Shown here in pieces: positions 1-11,853 of a DNA stretch of 64,000 nucleotides (position 1 is its first letter; every line of letters begins with the position of its first letter). This stretch comes from Blastomyces gilchristii SLH14081. Lineage: Eukaryota > Ascomycota > Eurotiomycetes > Onygenales > Ajellomycetaceae. Where the stretch lies: contig NW_003101633.1 in assembly GCF_000003855.2 (NCBI RefSeq), positions 62,001 through 126,000 on the forward strand, in the 5' to 3' direction. The translations under genes and the position numbers were made by a program. The notes under the pieces were generated by a model. That model made no database searches. It worked only from the letters and a program-made list of their open reading frames with translations, and had not been told where the DNA came from.

Positions 1-1293
1 AGTTGATATTCACTCTGAAGTTAAGTAGACATCTCACTAGTATCTTCTTATTTGAAGTATACATTGTGATCATAACATGAACTCAGAGATATGAGAATTA
101 TCAATTCTTCATTTCTTTCTCTTCTTTATCTTTTATAAATATATTTATCAGATGAAAAGTTAACTTTGAGAAGATATCTTCTCAGTTTCTTCTCTTCTTC
201 AGCTTCTTACAATCACTGATATAGTAATCATCAGCTTCACAGTTGAAACAGAGATCTTTGTCAAATCTTTTTTAACATTTCTTCACAGTAAGTGAAGAAT
301 CAGAATACTTGAAATTCTTCTTTACTTTCTTTATATTGAAGCTATTACAGTACTGTTTAAATCTTATCATGAGTTACTTAGAAGAGATCTTGTTAATCTT
401 TTTCTCAGAGAATTGATTATTCAAATAGATTCAGAAAGTCAGGTTGATAAGCTTAGTATAATTGATTAATGAACTCTGATACTGTGATATTATTATTCAT
501 ATCTTGTAAGTCAGCTTTATAAGATAAAGCTGTATTTTTAATTGATTCAAATCATCAGTTAATTTCTCTTAATATTCTTCAAATCTTATATTGAAATCAG
601 AAGAATTCTTATTATCTTATTAATATAATATATTGAACTGCTGCACTGCTGTGAAGCTGCAGTTATAATAATCTTTAATTTAATTCAGTAGAAAGTTCTT
701 GAATTCTTCTCAAGTCATGATAGTATTAATATACTCAAGCTCTCTCTTCTTAATAGCTCAAGTAGTTGCAGAGATATCTTTAAGAAGATTGATAATATAG
801 ATTACTTATATCTTATGAGTATTATACTGGCTTGAATTAAGATGGAATTTCTGTTCAAGAGTATAAGTAAAGCTGTGAAATTCAGATAAGATGTTTCTCT
901 TATATCTTGAAGAATCTCTGATCTTAATCTCTCTATCTTCATGATAGATGTAGGTGTGTAGAGGCTGCAGCAGTGGCAGAGTGATTAAAGAGCTTATATC
1001 AAAATATGCAGTGAGTTCAGAAATCTCAGATTTCTGCTGAGATAGAGATGTATACACTCTAGGAAATAATATAGTGTTTTTCTCAGAGAATGAGATCAGA
1101 TCAGTCTCAGTGCAGATGTATAAGATTATATCAGTCTGTTAGAGCTTGACTGATTCAAATGTATAATCAGGTCAAGTGATTTGAATTGTAACATGATGAA
1201 ACTGAAGCAGTGACTAGTTGATAATATCATGTAGAGATAGTTGTTTGAGAAGCTGTATAAGTGAGCTTAACTATCTTGCTTAAATAGCAAGCT
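1..1293 (-). pseudogene. Gypsy G1 gag relic, copy A (cut by window edge)
   Basis: From about base 86 this stretch is a direct repeat of 14785-15993, followed on its right by the same LTR. On the minus strand it is the gag part of a Gypsy element; at about 191-262 a zinc-knuckle trace reads C-x2-C-x4-Y-x4-C, where the usual His appears as Tyr (a CAT/CAC to TAT/TAC change). No open frame of useful length survives; the 83-residue frame at 806-1057 is a fragment only. Bases 1-85 do not match the second copy. Pol would lie left of the window. Confidence 0.6.
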
Positions 1294-1722
1294 TGTAGAC
1301 TACAGGGTTATTGCAAGAATATCACAGATATAATACTTAGTATACTAAGAAGATTGTATAAGACACACAGTAACTCTTGTATATATTTCAGTAGAAGAAA
1401 AGAAATGAATTGCTGGCTTCTTTGATGAGAAGCCAGCATCTAGCTATTCTATATAGACAATGAGTGAATACCCTCCTCTCATTTCATAAGCAAGAATAGC
1501 CGGAGTGATACCTCAGTGACATCTCATTGTCAAGGAAGAGTAATCTGCTGATCTTGTATAGAAGCGGGGTTCTCTTATCCATCAATCAGATCTTCCTATG
1601 ATATATTCAAATGATGTCATAGAGTGGTTAGAAACCGGTTCAGATGGGATGAAATCATCCGCATGGAAGCGATGGGCCGTGTGGAACCGCAGCGGGGCCT
1701 TGGCGCGGCCGGGAGCGTGACA
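1294..1722 (-). repeat. LTR of Gypsy G1 (copy A)
   Basis: On the minus strand it starts TGTCACG and probably ends at a CTACA near 1294, giving about 429 bp; 15994-16430 is its sister (about 437 bp). The first ~70 bp of the LTR (1651-1722) keep GC and CpG, whereas the rest is AT-rich and free of CpG. No polypurine tract is visible just right of 1722, so it is more likely the 5' LTR of the gag copy to its left than the 3' LTR of the element to its right. The inner boundary is an estimate. Confidence 0.6.
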
Positions 1723-1871
1723 ATATGATCATTTGAAGAGAATCTCAGAGAGAGCTTGATTTCAGAAATAGTAACTCTGAGAAGCTCAATTCATAGTTTC
1801 TCTTCTATAATATGCTCAAGCTCTGCTCAGAATACTGCTGAGTTAAGTCTGCAGAATCTCACAGTTTCTTT
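1723..1871. other. AT-rich spacer, no gene seen
   Basis: Between the G1 LTR and the left target duplication of the hAT MITE. No coding frame, RNA or second repeat copy was recognised. Confidence 0.5.
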
Positions 1872-1879
1872 GTCTTCTC

Positions 1880-2385
1880 TAGACTGGCCGCTGAGATCAT
1901 GAATTTCACATTTGATCTCATTTGATCTGGTCTCATATATTTCTTGGCATGAATCCTGCTGGGACTAGTCATTAAAAAAACATGCAAAGTGACTATATAT
2001 GAGATCTTAAAATGAAACTATGACTTGAAAAAAATGAGAAAGTGATCTCATTTGATCTCATTTAGTCTCATTCTTGATATAAAGTTACTATTTTTAGACA
2101 TTTTAAGGTTTCTTTTAGACTATTTTTAATTTTTTAAAAAGTAATGCTTTTTGATAACACTCAAATAAGATTTAAAGTCATTTAAAGCAATAAAAATAAT
2201 TTAAATTAAGAAGTGAAAATCATGGTCTCATTTGAAAAATGTGATAAGAGTAGACAGTAAATCTCACTGAAACAGTATGAGACTACTATCTAATGTTAAA
2301 ACCATGTAATGGGATCAGTCAAATTGATAATGAAACTATTAAAAAATCTAGTCCTGGTTTCAGACATGGTCACACGGTCAGTCTA
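1880..2385 (+). mobile_element. Non-autonomous hAT-type MITE, 506 bp
   Basis: The element begins TAGACTGGCCG and ends CGGTCAGTCTA, imperfect 11-bp terminal inverted repeats with one mismatch. It is flanked by a perfect 8-bp direct repeat, gtcttctc, at 1872-1879 and 2386-2393. Eight-base duplications are the hallmark of hAT transposition. About 105 bp of the left end and 35 bp of the right end match the ends of the 13.5-kb element at 20805-34318, and the whole matches 59576-60080 in reverse. No coding capacity; it must be moved in trans. Confidence 0.88.
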
Positions 2386-2393
2386 GTCTTCTC

Positions 2394-3300
2394 TCTGTGA
2401 GAAGACTTCAGTGCAGTCTCTGATTAGCACTGCTACTTATCTGTACTGTGCTAAGCAGTTAAAGAAAGAAAGAATCTTATATATCTGTTTCTTCTCCCAC
2501 TTCTGTTATTTTTATTATATCTGTAGCAATAGCTTCTATCTCTCTATAAGTATTATCTATTCTATAAGAAGATATCATATCAGTTCTGACAAGAAGCTCA
2601 GATGCTCAAGTAGTACAGAGTGAGAATCTCAGAGCTTTAAGTATTAACAGATTCTGTCAAGAATGAGAAGATCTCTCTTACTCATCTATAAAAGAAGATG
2701 AAAGTGTAAATCTCTAAGATAAAAAAATATCTTAGAATGACTGATCTTAAGAAGAGATCAGTCAGCACTGCTGTTGAAAGCATTACAGAGATAAATCACT
2801 GATTAAAGAGAATCTTACTTTAATTAAAGTAAATAACTAAGATGTTTTATAAATTGATAAGTTAATAACTTTATACATTTCTTATACTCTTCTGTAATGC
2901 TGTAGTACTAACTTCTCAGCAGATAAAAATATCAGTGTCAGAGACTTCAACAGTGAAGAATAAGTTTAATAAGAGTGTAATTATTGATAAGTAGACTCTG
3001 ATCTCTCTTTTTACTTTTTTAGTGAGCTGCAGCTCTATTAGAATAGTAGCAGTTTATAGATTAATAATATTAATCTTTATTAATTTTAAATATTTCTTTC
3101 TTTTCTTATTAACTGCTTCAGGAATTTTACACTTGTGTAATCTCATTAAACTTCTAAAAACTCTTTAAGAGGAAATAGAAGAAGAGTATTACAGAGTTCA
3201 TAAGATATCAGCTCATTATTACAAGATTATCTTTAAAAAATTCTTTGAGAAAAATGAGAAGTCTTAAGTAGCATTTCTTACTCAATATCTCTGATATGTA
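2394..3300. other. AT-rich stretch, no gene recognised
   Basis: No plausible coding frame; the 70-codon frame at 2411-2623 is low-complexity and has no family look. It lies downstream (in minus sense) of the G1 chromodomain and may be 3' untranslated Gypsy sequence or host DNA. I could not find the G1 3' LTR in it. Confidence 0.4.
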
Positions 3301-3329
3301 ACAGAGTAATCTCTACTAGTTATCTCATA

Positions 3330-4162
3330 GCTTACAATCTCTTTCTCAGCATTTTTCAAATACTTAAGTGATTTCTATGAATTCTCTGATAATAAATAAT
3401 CTTTTTATTTAACAAGATATTGAAGTTTATTACAATATATTTACTTATTCAATATTTTCTTCATAAGATATTCAGTATCACTCTTAATCTTGATATTATC
3501 TAGTCAAGATGACTTCACTCTGAGATATTACTTATAGAGCTTCAAATAGAAAATGTGAAAAACAGAATGAATTGATTTCAATTCTGAGAATAATTTTAAC
3601 TCATATATCTGCTTATTTATCACTCTTATTACTGAGAAAGATTCTAGTCACTACTGACTGAACTTCTTATACAGTCTTATTATCTTGATATTCTTTGCTG
3701 AAAGTAGCACTTGATTCTCTATCAAGAACTTTATTAAAAGATGTTTTCAATTATAGTATTCTATCTGCTACTTCTAAGTGTAGTGAATACTTTTCATCAT
3801 CTTCTTATAAATTTTGTTTAAAAGTTTCAATCTCACTTTTACTTCTGATACTGAGAAGTACTCTGTTCTCTGTATCTATTTAATATTCTGACTGTCTATT
3901 CTCTCTTTTAAAATGTCATCTGTGATATCACTGAGTAATAAAGAATTATATTTATAATAAGTATAGAAAGAAGATACTTTCAAAATTACATTCTCTGTAT
4001 TATTATATATGAATTTGATAATCAGAAGATATTTGAGTTAATCATTCTGATAATATGAATAGAATACTTGAAGATGCTGTTTTAATGTCTGATTCTGATA
4101 TTCAGTCTGATTATCTGTCTGTGAATAAAACACAGTACTGAGAAGATATCTTATTATAAGAT
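3330..4162 (-). pseudogene. G1 Gypsy integrase C-terminal part and chromodomain
   Basis: On the minus strand at about 3960-4130 the frame reads SQTDNQTEYQNQ followed by LKQHLQVFYSYYQND, the conserved stretch after the second Asp of Ty3/Gypsy integrases, including the third catalytic residue E of the DD35E triad. At about 3330-3480 comes a chromodomain trace, EYL-x2-KILNK and LQYLVK-stop-KDY-x2-SENS, where the stop replaces the conserved Trp. This is the class that targets heterochromatin through its chromodomain. It is the C-terminal half of the pol frame begun at 14680-11854 and is non-functional because of stops. Confidence 0.75.
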
Positions 4163-4181
4163 AATAGTAAAAAGCTGATCA
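4163..4181 (+). repeat. LINE copy 1 target duplication (left)
   Basis: The 19-mer aatagtaaaaagctgatca recurs at 11835-11853 on the far side of the LINE. Its length is typical for target-primed reverse transcription. Confidence 0.88.
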
Positions 4182-4190
4182 TCAAGATCA

Positions 4191-4680
4191 TCCGCTCCAC
4201 CACGAACTCGCTCGATTTTTCGAATAAGAACCCGCCGATAGATCCATCAAAAAGCCCTCGATCATACGAGCATTTTGACCCCATCGCCGACCGCATACCC
4301 CGTGTGGTGGTGGAGTTATCCAGCCAAACGTGAACCAGACGTTGTTCGAAACTCCTGTGTGGGATTATCCCCCATTCTCCCCTACCACACCACAACCCCG
4401 GGCCAAATTGCCATACAAATTGTAAGGTGAAGAGACCTAGCCATATGCGCCAATCTTCTCGATTTTGGAAGATCCCCGATCTGTAATTGTGGAGATATCT
4501 GAGGAGTGACCTCCGCGAAAACCCTGTCCATCTTTGATGTTCCAAAACACCAACGCCAAGTCCCACCCTCGTACCGCCCTTCCCAATCTGGCCCATCCCC
4601 GGCAGAAAAATACAAAAAGATACCTCAGCGATAATATCAAGCACATAACCAACAGACACTTCTGAAGTGCAACCTCCGCG
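4191..4680 (+). promoter_or_regulatory. LINE 5' end: GC-rich, CpG-bearing island
   Basis: The first ~490 bp of the LINE are markedly GC-rich and full of CpG, in sharp contrast to the stripped flanks. The same block ends LINE copy 2 (about 32585-33075, reversed). In LINEs the internal promoter sits here. A unit of about 108 bp (about 4554-4661, containing tctggcccatccccggcaga) recurs more mutated at about 4708-4816, recalling the monomer arrays of some LINE promoters. Promoter function is inference. Confidence 0.55.
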
Positions 4681-4816
4681 GTCTGTCTTCAGTGTATCTA
4701 GACATCAACACCAAGTCTCACCCTCATACTACCCCTCTCAATCTGGCCCATCCCCGGCAGAACAATACAAAAAGATACCTCGGCAACAGTATTCGATACA
4801 TAATCAGCAGACAATG

Positions 4817-5737
4817 AGTCAACAGAACAAGTCAACAGCACATCAACAACTATAAATTCAGTATACCTCAAGGTCTGACTGAGCCTTTGATCCCTGCACA
4901 GTGAGATATATTAAATCTAGTTTTAATACCTCAATATTCAATAGATTCTGCAAGAGATTGAGAACAGCAACACTAGATTTCTATTGAATTTGAGAATTAA
5001 CTCTATATTGATATAATCATTGACAAAGTCTTCTATTTTGAGATATAAATAACCAGTTCCTCTACATCCCGCTGGTAATATTTATATTATTATATAGAAA
5101 CAGACTTATATTCTCTATAATATCAAGACTCTGAAGAGGGAAAGTCTTGATAGAGAGTATACAGTAGTGCATATCTTAGCAGTTTCTATCTCATTCTTCT
5201 GCAGCAGTTAATGCAAAAAAAAGATCTTAGAAATAGTTTTTTACTTCTCTTGAAAAAGTAAGGTGTTTTTCTCTGGATTTTATATAATATTCTTACAAAG
5301 AATTAAAAACAGAGCTGTTTTCTGTCATAATTTCATATTCTTTTAAGTAAGAATTACTTTTTCAGTGGCTGAAGAGCTTTCATTAATACTTAATTCTTTT
5401 TTACACTCTTTATTAACTGATTTGAGTTGCACACTTGTTGTGTGAGAAGAATTGAATGATTTAGAATAAAATTGAATAGTTTTAATCAATTTCTCTATAA
5501 AAAATTGATTTATTTTTTGTCAGTTTTTCTCTCAAAAACTGTCATATCATCTGATTTACTATTAATTGATATCATACTTTTCCTCACTGTATCCCAAGAA
5601 AGAGATTGTAAAGATTTTATTGATTTATCTCAAAAATCAATTTTAGTTTATTAGATTCTCTTCAAAAATCTAACCTAGTTACTGAACTAGTGTGAAAAAA
5701 CTCAGATGTTTTATACACAAAAGTCTTTTATTCTTCT
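4817..5737 (+). other. LINE 5' UTR, AT-rich part
   Basis: Conserved with copy 2 (about 31570-32440, reversed) at nucleotide level, but no conserved coding frame was seen; the 60-codon frame at 5472-5654 is not preserved as coding. Untranslated leader of the LINE. Confidence 0.5.
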
Positions 5738-5873
5738 TTTGAAACAGTCTAACCAACTTTTCAATTGAAAACAGACTTAGAAACCTCTTAATTGAAACAG
5801 TCTGACCAACTTTTCAAAAGAGTTCAATACATATCTCAATTGAAATAGTCTGATCAACTTTTCATTGAGTGAG
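5738..5873 (+). repeat. Tandem ~53-bp units upstream of LINE ORF1 (three, degenerate)
   Basis: Three units built round gaaacagtctgaccaacttt lie directly before the ORF1 start at 5878. Copy 2 has four cleaner units with a period of exactly 53 bp (31354-31565). Unit number differs between copies, as expected for tandem repeats in a LINE leader. Confidence 0.7.
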
Positions 5874-5877
5874 AACA

Positions 5878-7479
5878 ATGAGTTCAAAAATACACTCAGT
5901 TGATATGGAAAAAGATGCTTTCTCAAATACTATTTCTGAGATTGAAATTCTGAAGAGAAGAAAGAAAGAAGAAATAGAGAAATAACAAGTTCTTGAAATA
6001 CAGGAACTTGAAAAAGCAAGCAAGATTCTTGAAAAGCAGTGTCTGAGTGAGATAAATGAAGAAGTTCTGTTAATTCTTCATGCTCAGGCTAGACAACTAC
6101 AGGAGATGATCAAGTTCAAACTTGGAATTTCAAACACAGTTTAAAAAACATTGAAAATTCCTAGTACAATCACTGACTTCTTATCTTACTCTTCTTTCTC
6201 TTTTTCTACTTCTTCTTCTTCTTTGAATCAGAAGAAAACATATGCTCAAGCAGCTGAATCTGCTGTCTCTAAACCTGCTATCTCAAAACATGCTCAAAAT
6301 CCTGAGAAAACTGAGAAGAATAATGCTCATACTTCTATTCATAGAAAAGTGAAGAAAAAAATGCAAAAGAAGAAAAACCTTCAAATCTCCAGAAATAGAA
6401 GACTTATTCTCAAAGTCTCAAACCAGGACATCTTGTAAAGGAACAAGCTAAACTCAAATCTCATTTTCAGAATCAGAAATGAAATTAATCAGCAGTTTTT
6501 TTCTCAGTTAATGACTGATATTAAAGTTCCAAAATCAGTTATAGCTTCAATTGAGTCATTCTTCTTTAAAAACTCTATCATTCTGACTACAATGCCTGAA
6601 TTCAGTGCAGAATTCCTTATTCAGAATGAGAATCTCTGAAAATCAGCAGTAGAATCTTTATTAAACACAACAATTCTATCTGAGAGAGATAAAAAGTGAG
6701 ATAAATTCATTCTTCATGATATTTCAGTTGAAATTTTTGACTGTGAAGAAGAAATGCTACTTCTCAAAAATGAATTAGAAGAATACAACTCTATTCAACT
6801 GAGAAAAGAGCCTGTATGATTAAATTCAATTGAGTTCAGATAAAGTAGAAGAAATGCCTCTGTTCTAGTATATATAAAGACACTTAAACAGTCAAAGATC
6901 TCTGAAGTAAGAGTAGCAGGTTTGAAAATGAGAGTTCATGAATACAAAGACTTAAGAATGAATCTCAAAGCTCAAACACAGTGTTCAAACTGTCAAAGAT
7001 ATGAACACTTTACAATCTCCTGTTTCAGGGACTCAAAATGTGCATTCTGTGCCAGAGATTATAAAACTAGTGAGTATAAATGTGAAACATGCTCAAAAAG
7101 AGATGAAATATGTCAACACACTCTGCTTAAATGCTCTAATTGCAAAGAAAAACATGCATCTAGCTCAAAAGAATGTATATTTACTTCAAGAACTCAAAAG
7201 AACTGGAGAAAAGATGAAGCTCAAAACAAATCTAGAACTGAAGAGAATAATCAAGTCAGTAAACTCACAACTGTAAGCTTAAAAAGAAGAAACTCATAAC
7301 TATCTAAATCTTCAAACTTCAATTCTTCAGTTAAATGTAAACAGAATTTGAATTCTCAAACTTCTGTTAAGATTAGAGAATTGAGAAATGACTCTGGTAA
7401 TAAACTAGATATAATGTAAGCAGTTGAGATTTCTACTTTTCAAAATAGTTATAATCTACTATCTGATAATAGTGATTAG
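5878..7479 (+). pseudogene. LINE copy 1 ORF1 (zinc-knuckle nucleic-acid-binding protein)
   Basis: The ATG at 5878 opens MSSKIHSVD, matching copy 2, and the frame runs 534 codons to TAG at 7477-7479 with internal stops. The N-terminal third is charged and coiled-coil-like (KRRKKEE, QELEKAS), followed by a Ser-rich stretch. Near 6980-7180 are Cys/His knuckles, including C-x2-C-x4-H-x4-C (CSNCQRYEHFTISC) and a second CAFC with a C-x2-C-x3-H-x5-C. The role by family is RNA binding and particle formation. The stop at about 6439 and others disable it. ORF2 starts 29 nt after its end in the same region of the transcript. Confidence 0.8.
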
Positions 7480-7508
7480 ATTCTACTCTATCTCTACTCT
7501 CTTTTAGT

Positions 7509-10500
7509 ATGAATATACAACAAAAACAACAAAAAAAGTTTAAAAACTCTTCAAAAATCACATTTATTCAAAATAATGTGGATAGAAACTTAAATTGTAT
7601 TTATTCTTGTCTTCAAATTGCATTTGAATAAAAAGTTAATTTTGTACTGCTTCAGAAACTGAATTTTGATGCTGAGCAAAAATACATCATTTCTCATTCA
7701 AGCTATCACTGCTTTCTACCTCAAAAGTCTGAGATAAAGTCAAGAGTAGTGATCTATGAAAGAAAGAGATCAGGATATCAATTTAATCTAAGATTTGATA
7801 TCATGTCTGACCCTGATATTCTGGTGGGCGATATTATAGATAAAGAAAATGAGTTTGATACTATACAGCTCATAAATATCTATAATGAAGAGTCATTGAA
7901 GGAAAATAACAATATCTGAACAATTGATAGAGGATTTTCAAACATAACTTCATCAAGAAACTCTATAATTGTAGAAGATTTCAATGCACATCATCTCTGA
8001 TGAAATTCAGAATGCAAAAGAGCAGTAAGAGCTGATAATCTGATTGAATGAATCTTTAAGCATTCAATAGATTTAGTTAATAAATCTGATCAACAAACAT
8101 TCTTTAGAAAAGACATGAAATAGAAATCTATTATAGATCTAATCTTCATGTCACAAAATTTAATGAAAAAAAGACTTGTAAACTGATTTATTGATTCAAA
8201 TGAGACATCAGGATCAGGTCATGAGATTATTCAATTTAATATTGAACTGAGTGAGGAACAAATGAGTGAAAACCCTCTTCTCTCTAATCAGTTTAACTTT
8301 GAAAAGGCTGACTGAAAGGCAGTTGAAGAAAGTATAAAACTGTTAAAATCTGAAAGACAGAGTGAGCTATATTGAAATCCTGATCAAGATATCTCAAATA
8401 AAATGCTTGAGAATAGAGTGAAGCTCATTACATCTATTATTCTAGCAAGTGTTAAAGATAATATTTCAATGAGAAAGTCTTCTGAGTATTCAAAACCTTG
8501 ATAAAATGAGAATATCACATCTAAAAGAAAACAATTGGCTACTGCTAGAAGAGATTGAAAGAATGATATAATTTCTGATAAAGAGTTTAAAGCTGTCAGA
8601 AATGAATATTTTTCAGATATTAAAAGAGCTAAAACAGACTGCTGGAATAAGTTTCTTGAAGAAGCATAAGAAAAGGAAGTTTTTAAAGCTTTTAACTATA
8701 CTAAAACAAGAAGTGTAGCAAAACTTTCAATCTTAGAATATAAGTTTCAGAATGAATCATATACAGCAAACTCTTTTAAGAAAAAATGTCAAGCTTTTAT
8801 AAGAACTCTCTTTCAAAACTTATCAGATTCAGATTCAGAGGAAGAGAATATGTCACTTCTCAACTATATTGATGAAAATGACTGGGAATGGCCTGATCTT
8901 ACTCAAGATAAATTAGAGTCAGCTATCTTCTCAAGTTCAGTTAAAACTGCTGCAGGGCCTGATTCAATTAATCACTTGATTATTCAAAATACATACTTCT
9001 ACTTAAAGAATGAATATTTTGAGCTCTTTTTTAATCTCTTGAAAAATGAATATCATTCTGAATGCTGGAGAGAAGTCACTGAAGTGATTCTTGCAAAACC
9101 TAATAGAAAAACTTCAATTCTTAAGTCATATAGAGTAATATCTCTATTGAACTGTCTAGAAAAGGTTTTAGAAAAGATAATAGCTACTCAACTATCTTTT
9201 ATAAGCTCTATCAGTAATTCTCTGTTATTCAGTGAACAAATGAGAGATAGAAAACAGTGTTCTGCAATTGACACTGTTCTCTCAGTTGTTCATGATATTC
9301 AGATAGCAAAGTATGAAGATCTGGTCTCAACTGCAGTTTTTATTAATATAAAAGAAGCATTTGATCATGTTTCAAAGTCAAAGTTAATTCAGACTTTGAA
9401 GATGTTAAAACTGTCACTTTCTCTAATAAAATGAGTTAACTGTTTTATATCTAAAAGAATTATACAACTTTTCTTTGATGAAATGAAACAAGACAAGACT
9501 GAGATAAAAATAGAAGTACTGCAAGAATCTTCAATCTCACTCATTTTATTTGCAATATACACTGCATATCTATTCAAAAATAGAAATATGAGAATAGTGC
9601 AATCTCTGAGTTATGTGAATGATATTGATCTAGTCTATAGCTTAAAAACTATCAAAGAGAATTTGAAAGTAATTGAAGAAGCTGTAAAGGAAATCTTTGT
9701 TAGAGCAGATATCAATCAAATTCAATTTGATATGAATAAAACTGAGTTAATTCATTTCTTTCTCAGATTCAATGAGAAAGAACTATCTCTAACTCTTTTA
9801 AATAGAGAGATTAAACCCAGTGTTAATATCAAATGATTAGAAGTATGATTAAACTCCAAGTTGAATTTTAAATATCACATTCAACAAAGAACTGTCAAGG
9901 CAGAAAGACTATTAAACAACATAATCAGACTATTAAATACAGAGAGAGGTCTATCCTTCCAGGCTATGAGACAGTTATATATAGCCTGTATTACATCAGT
10001 AGCTGATTATGAAGTTCAAGTTTGATGAAATAATCAAGAGAATTTCACTGAACTCTTTCAAAGTCTGCAAAACAGAGCCTTGAGAAGAATTCTGAGAGCA
10101 TTCAAATCATCTTCTATTAAAGCAATGAAAATTGAAGCTTCAATTTCTTCTCCTGCTATTAGATTTGAAAAGGCCTGTATGAACTATGCTCTGAGAGTTA
10201 TAAAGATGAGCTCAAATCATATAATCAGAGAAAGAGTCTCTTCTTCATTTTCATCAATTAACTCTGAAAATGAACTGGATTGGAATAGATTTCTTGATTG
10301 AAATGAAAATAATTCTTCAAAGAAAATACCTTCTCAATTGTACAGACTATGCTCTCTGATTAAAAATCAATTTTCTTCTTTAAATATTGAAAAAGTTGAT
10401 CATGAGAAGTTATCTCTCTGAAGAGAAAAGCTTGAATCTCTTAGAGACTTGCAAATAAGTGAACTATCTAAAGAGAAAAAATATGAACAGTATTTGAAGA

Positions 10501-11465
10501 GAATTTCTACAATCAATATAAAAGACTCTATTCTGATTTATTCAGATGACTTAAAAAATGAGAATTTGAATAGATTAGGCGCAGGCATTGCTTATACTGA
10601 AGATAATATCAATTTTATCTCAGATTTCTGAAATTTAGACTGTGAATCTGAAGTCTTTGATGCTGAACTATTTATAATAGTGAAAGCTTTCAAACTCATT
10701 GAAATAAAATCTCATAAAAGAGAAAATAGTTTGAAAGAGACATGGATATTCTCTGATAGTCAAGCTGCTTTAAAAAGACTTAGAAATAGTCAGATTTATA
10801 ATGATCAAATGAATCTTGAACTGATCTTAAACTCTGTTTTGAAAATTCAAAAGAGAAGAATATTAAAGCTGATAATTCATCTGCACTGGGTTCCTGCTCA
10901 TATGAATATTCATGACAATGAATTGGCTGATTCAGCTGCAAAAAAGGGTGCAGAATTAAGCAGATCTATTCAAAAAATTGTGTCCTGGTCTTTTATAAAG
11001 AGAAAAATAAAGAAATCTTGTTTAGACAAGTGAAATGAAAGCTGGCAGAAACAAAAGAAGAGTATACATTATTCAAGATTTGAAACAAAACCCAAGTGGA
11101 AATCTTGTTCAATTAAATGTAAAAAGAAAATATTCTCATCTATAATACAGCTGAAACTAGGACATGGCTATTTCAAATCTTATATATAAAGATTTGATGA
11201 TAGATTTGACTCAATAGAATGCTCATTCTGCAATGCAAATGAGAATTCTGAGCATATTGTAATGCACTGTGCATTATACAATAGTCTCAGAGCCAGATTG
11301 AAAGAGAAGTATGATTTAAATCAATTAAATATGAGATTCTTATTCTCAACTGAGACAGGAATTAAATACTTAATAGACTTTCTATCAGAAACTCAAGCAG
11401 CTACAAGAAAATGGCTAAATTCAGAAATATCTGAATATGAAGAGGAGGAAATCAATCAGATATAG
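7509..11465 (+). pseudogene. LINE copy 1 ORF2 (endonuclease, reverse transcriptase, RNase H)
   Basis: One frame of 1319 codons from the ATG at 7509 to TAG at 11463-11465, interrupted by stops. In order: an apurinic-type endonuclease (EDFNAHH at about 7975-7995); RT with KSYRVISLLNCL (about 9124), the palm motif INIKEAFDHVS (about 9343, first Asp changed to Asn relative to copy 2) and YVNDIDLVYS (about 9612), where copy 2 has YVDD; RNase H with YSDDLKNENLNRLG, DAELF, SDSQAALK and HWVPAHMNIHDNELAD (10530-10945); and a CSFC-x8-H-x3-C motif near 11225-11270. Loss of catalytic Asp and the nonsense codons make it inactive. Confidence 0.85.
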
Positions 11466-11834
11466 TCTGTTAAAACAGCTATATACTATCTTTTAATAAT
11501 TTGTTTTGTTACAGTCTCTCTTTACTTTATCTTTTTCTTTCAATTCCTTTCTATCTATCTATTTAATGTGTCTATCTTTAAGACTGTGTTCTCTTCTCCT
11601 TTGTCATGGAATTGTCAAATGATTTCAAAGTATCAGAAGATGTTAAAACACTGCAATTTGTAAACAGTTTTTGTATTCTGAGCTGGAATTTTCTGATTTT
11701 GCATATCTGAAATTGATGAATGTATAATAGTTAACTTTACAGATATAGGAAAAACCCTGAGAACTAAAAGTTCTCAGGTAGATGTCATAGTCTCTGACTG
11801 CATACATCTATAATTGAAGAATAATAATAATAAT
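11466..11834 (+). other. LINE copy 1 3' UTR and (AAT)n tail
   Basis: The ~350-bp 3' UTR is conserved with copy 2 (25397-25772 reversed) and ends in gaagaataataataataat, the short-repeat tail used by this LINE group instead of poly(A). Confidence 0.75.
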
Positions 11835-11853
11835 AATAGTAAAAAGCTGATCA
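11835..11853 (+). repeat. LINE copy 1 target duplication (right)
   Basis: Second copy of the 19-mer found at 4163-4181. The Gypsy integrase frame resumes immediately after it. Confidence 0.88.

Larger units (their letters stand above)
4182..11834 (+). mobile_element. Full-length Tad1-type LINE, copy 1
   Basis: A non-LTR retrotransposon of about 7.65 kb with a GC-rich 5' end, repeat-bearing 5' UTR, ORF1 (zinc knuckles), ORF2 (endonuclease, RT, RNase H, Cys/His C-terminus), a short 3' UTR and an (AAT)n tail at about 11817-11834. The 19-bp target duplication shows a complete insertion. The domain order with RNase H and the AAT tail fit the I/Tad1 group found in filamentous fungi. Copy 2 is at 25397-33083 in the opposite orientation. 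Both ORFs stay in a single frame end to end but carry nonsense codons, mostly TGA for Trp, so decay has been by point mutation rather than indels. Confidence 0.88.

Noticed and set aside
1294..1722. 3' LTR of Gypsy G1 copy B
   Set aside because: No polypurine tract beside 1722 and over 1 kb separates it from the chromodomain; treated as the LTR of the left copy instead, though not excluded.
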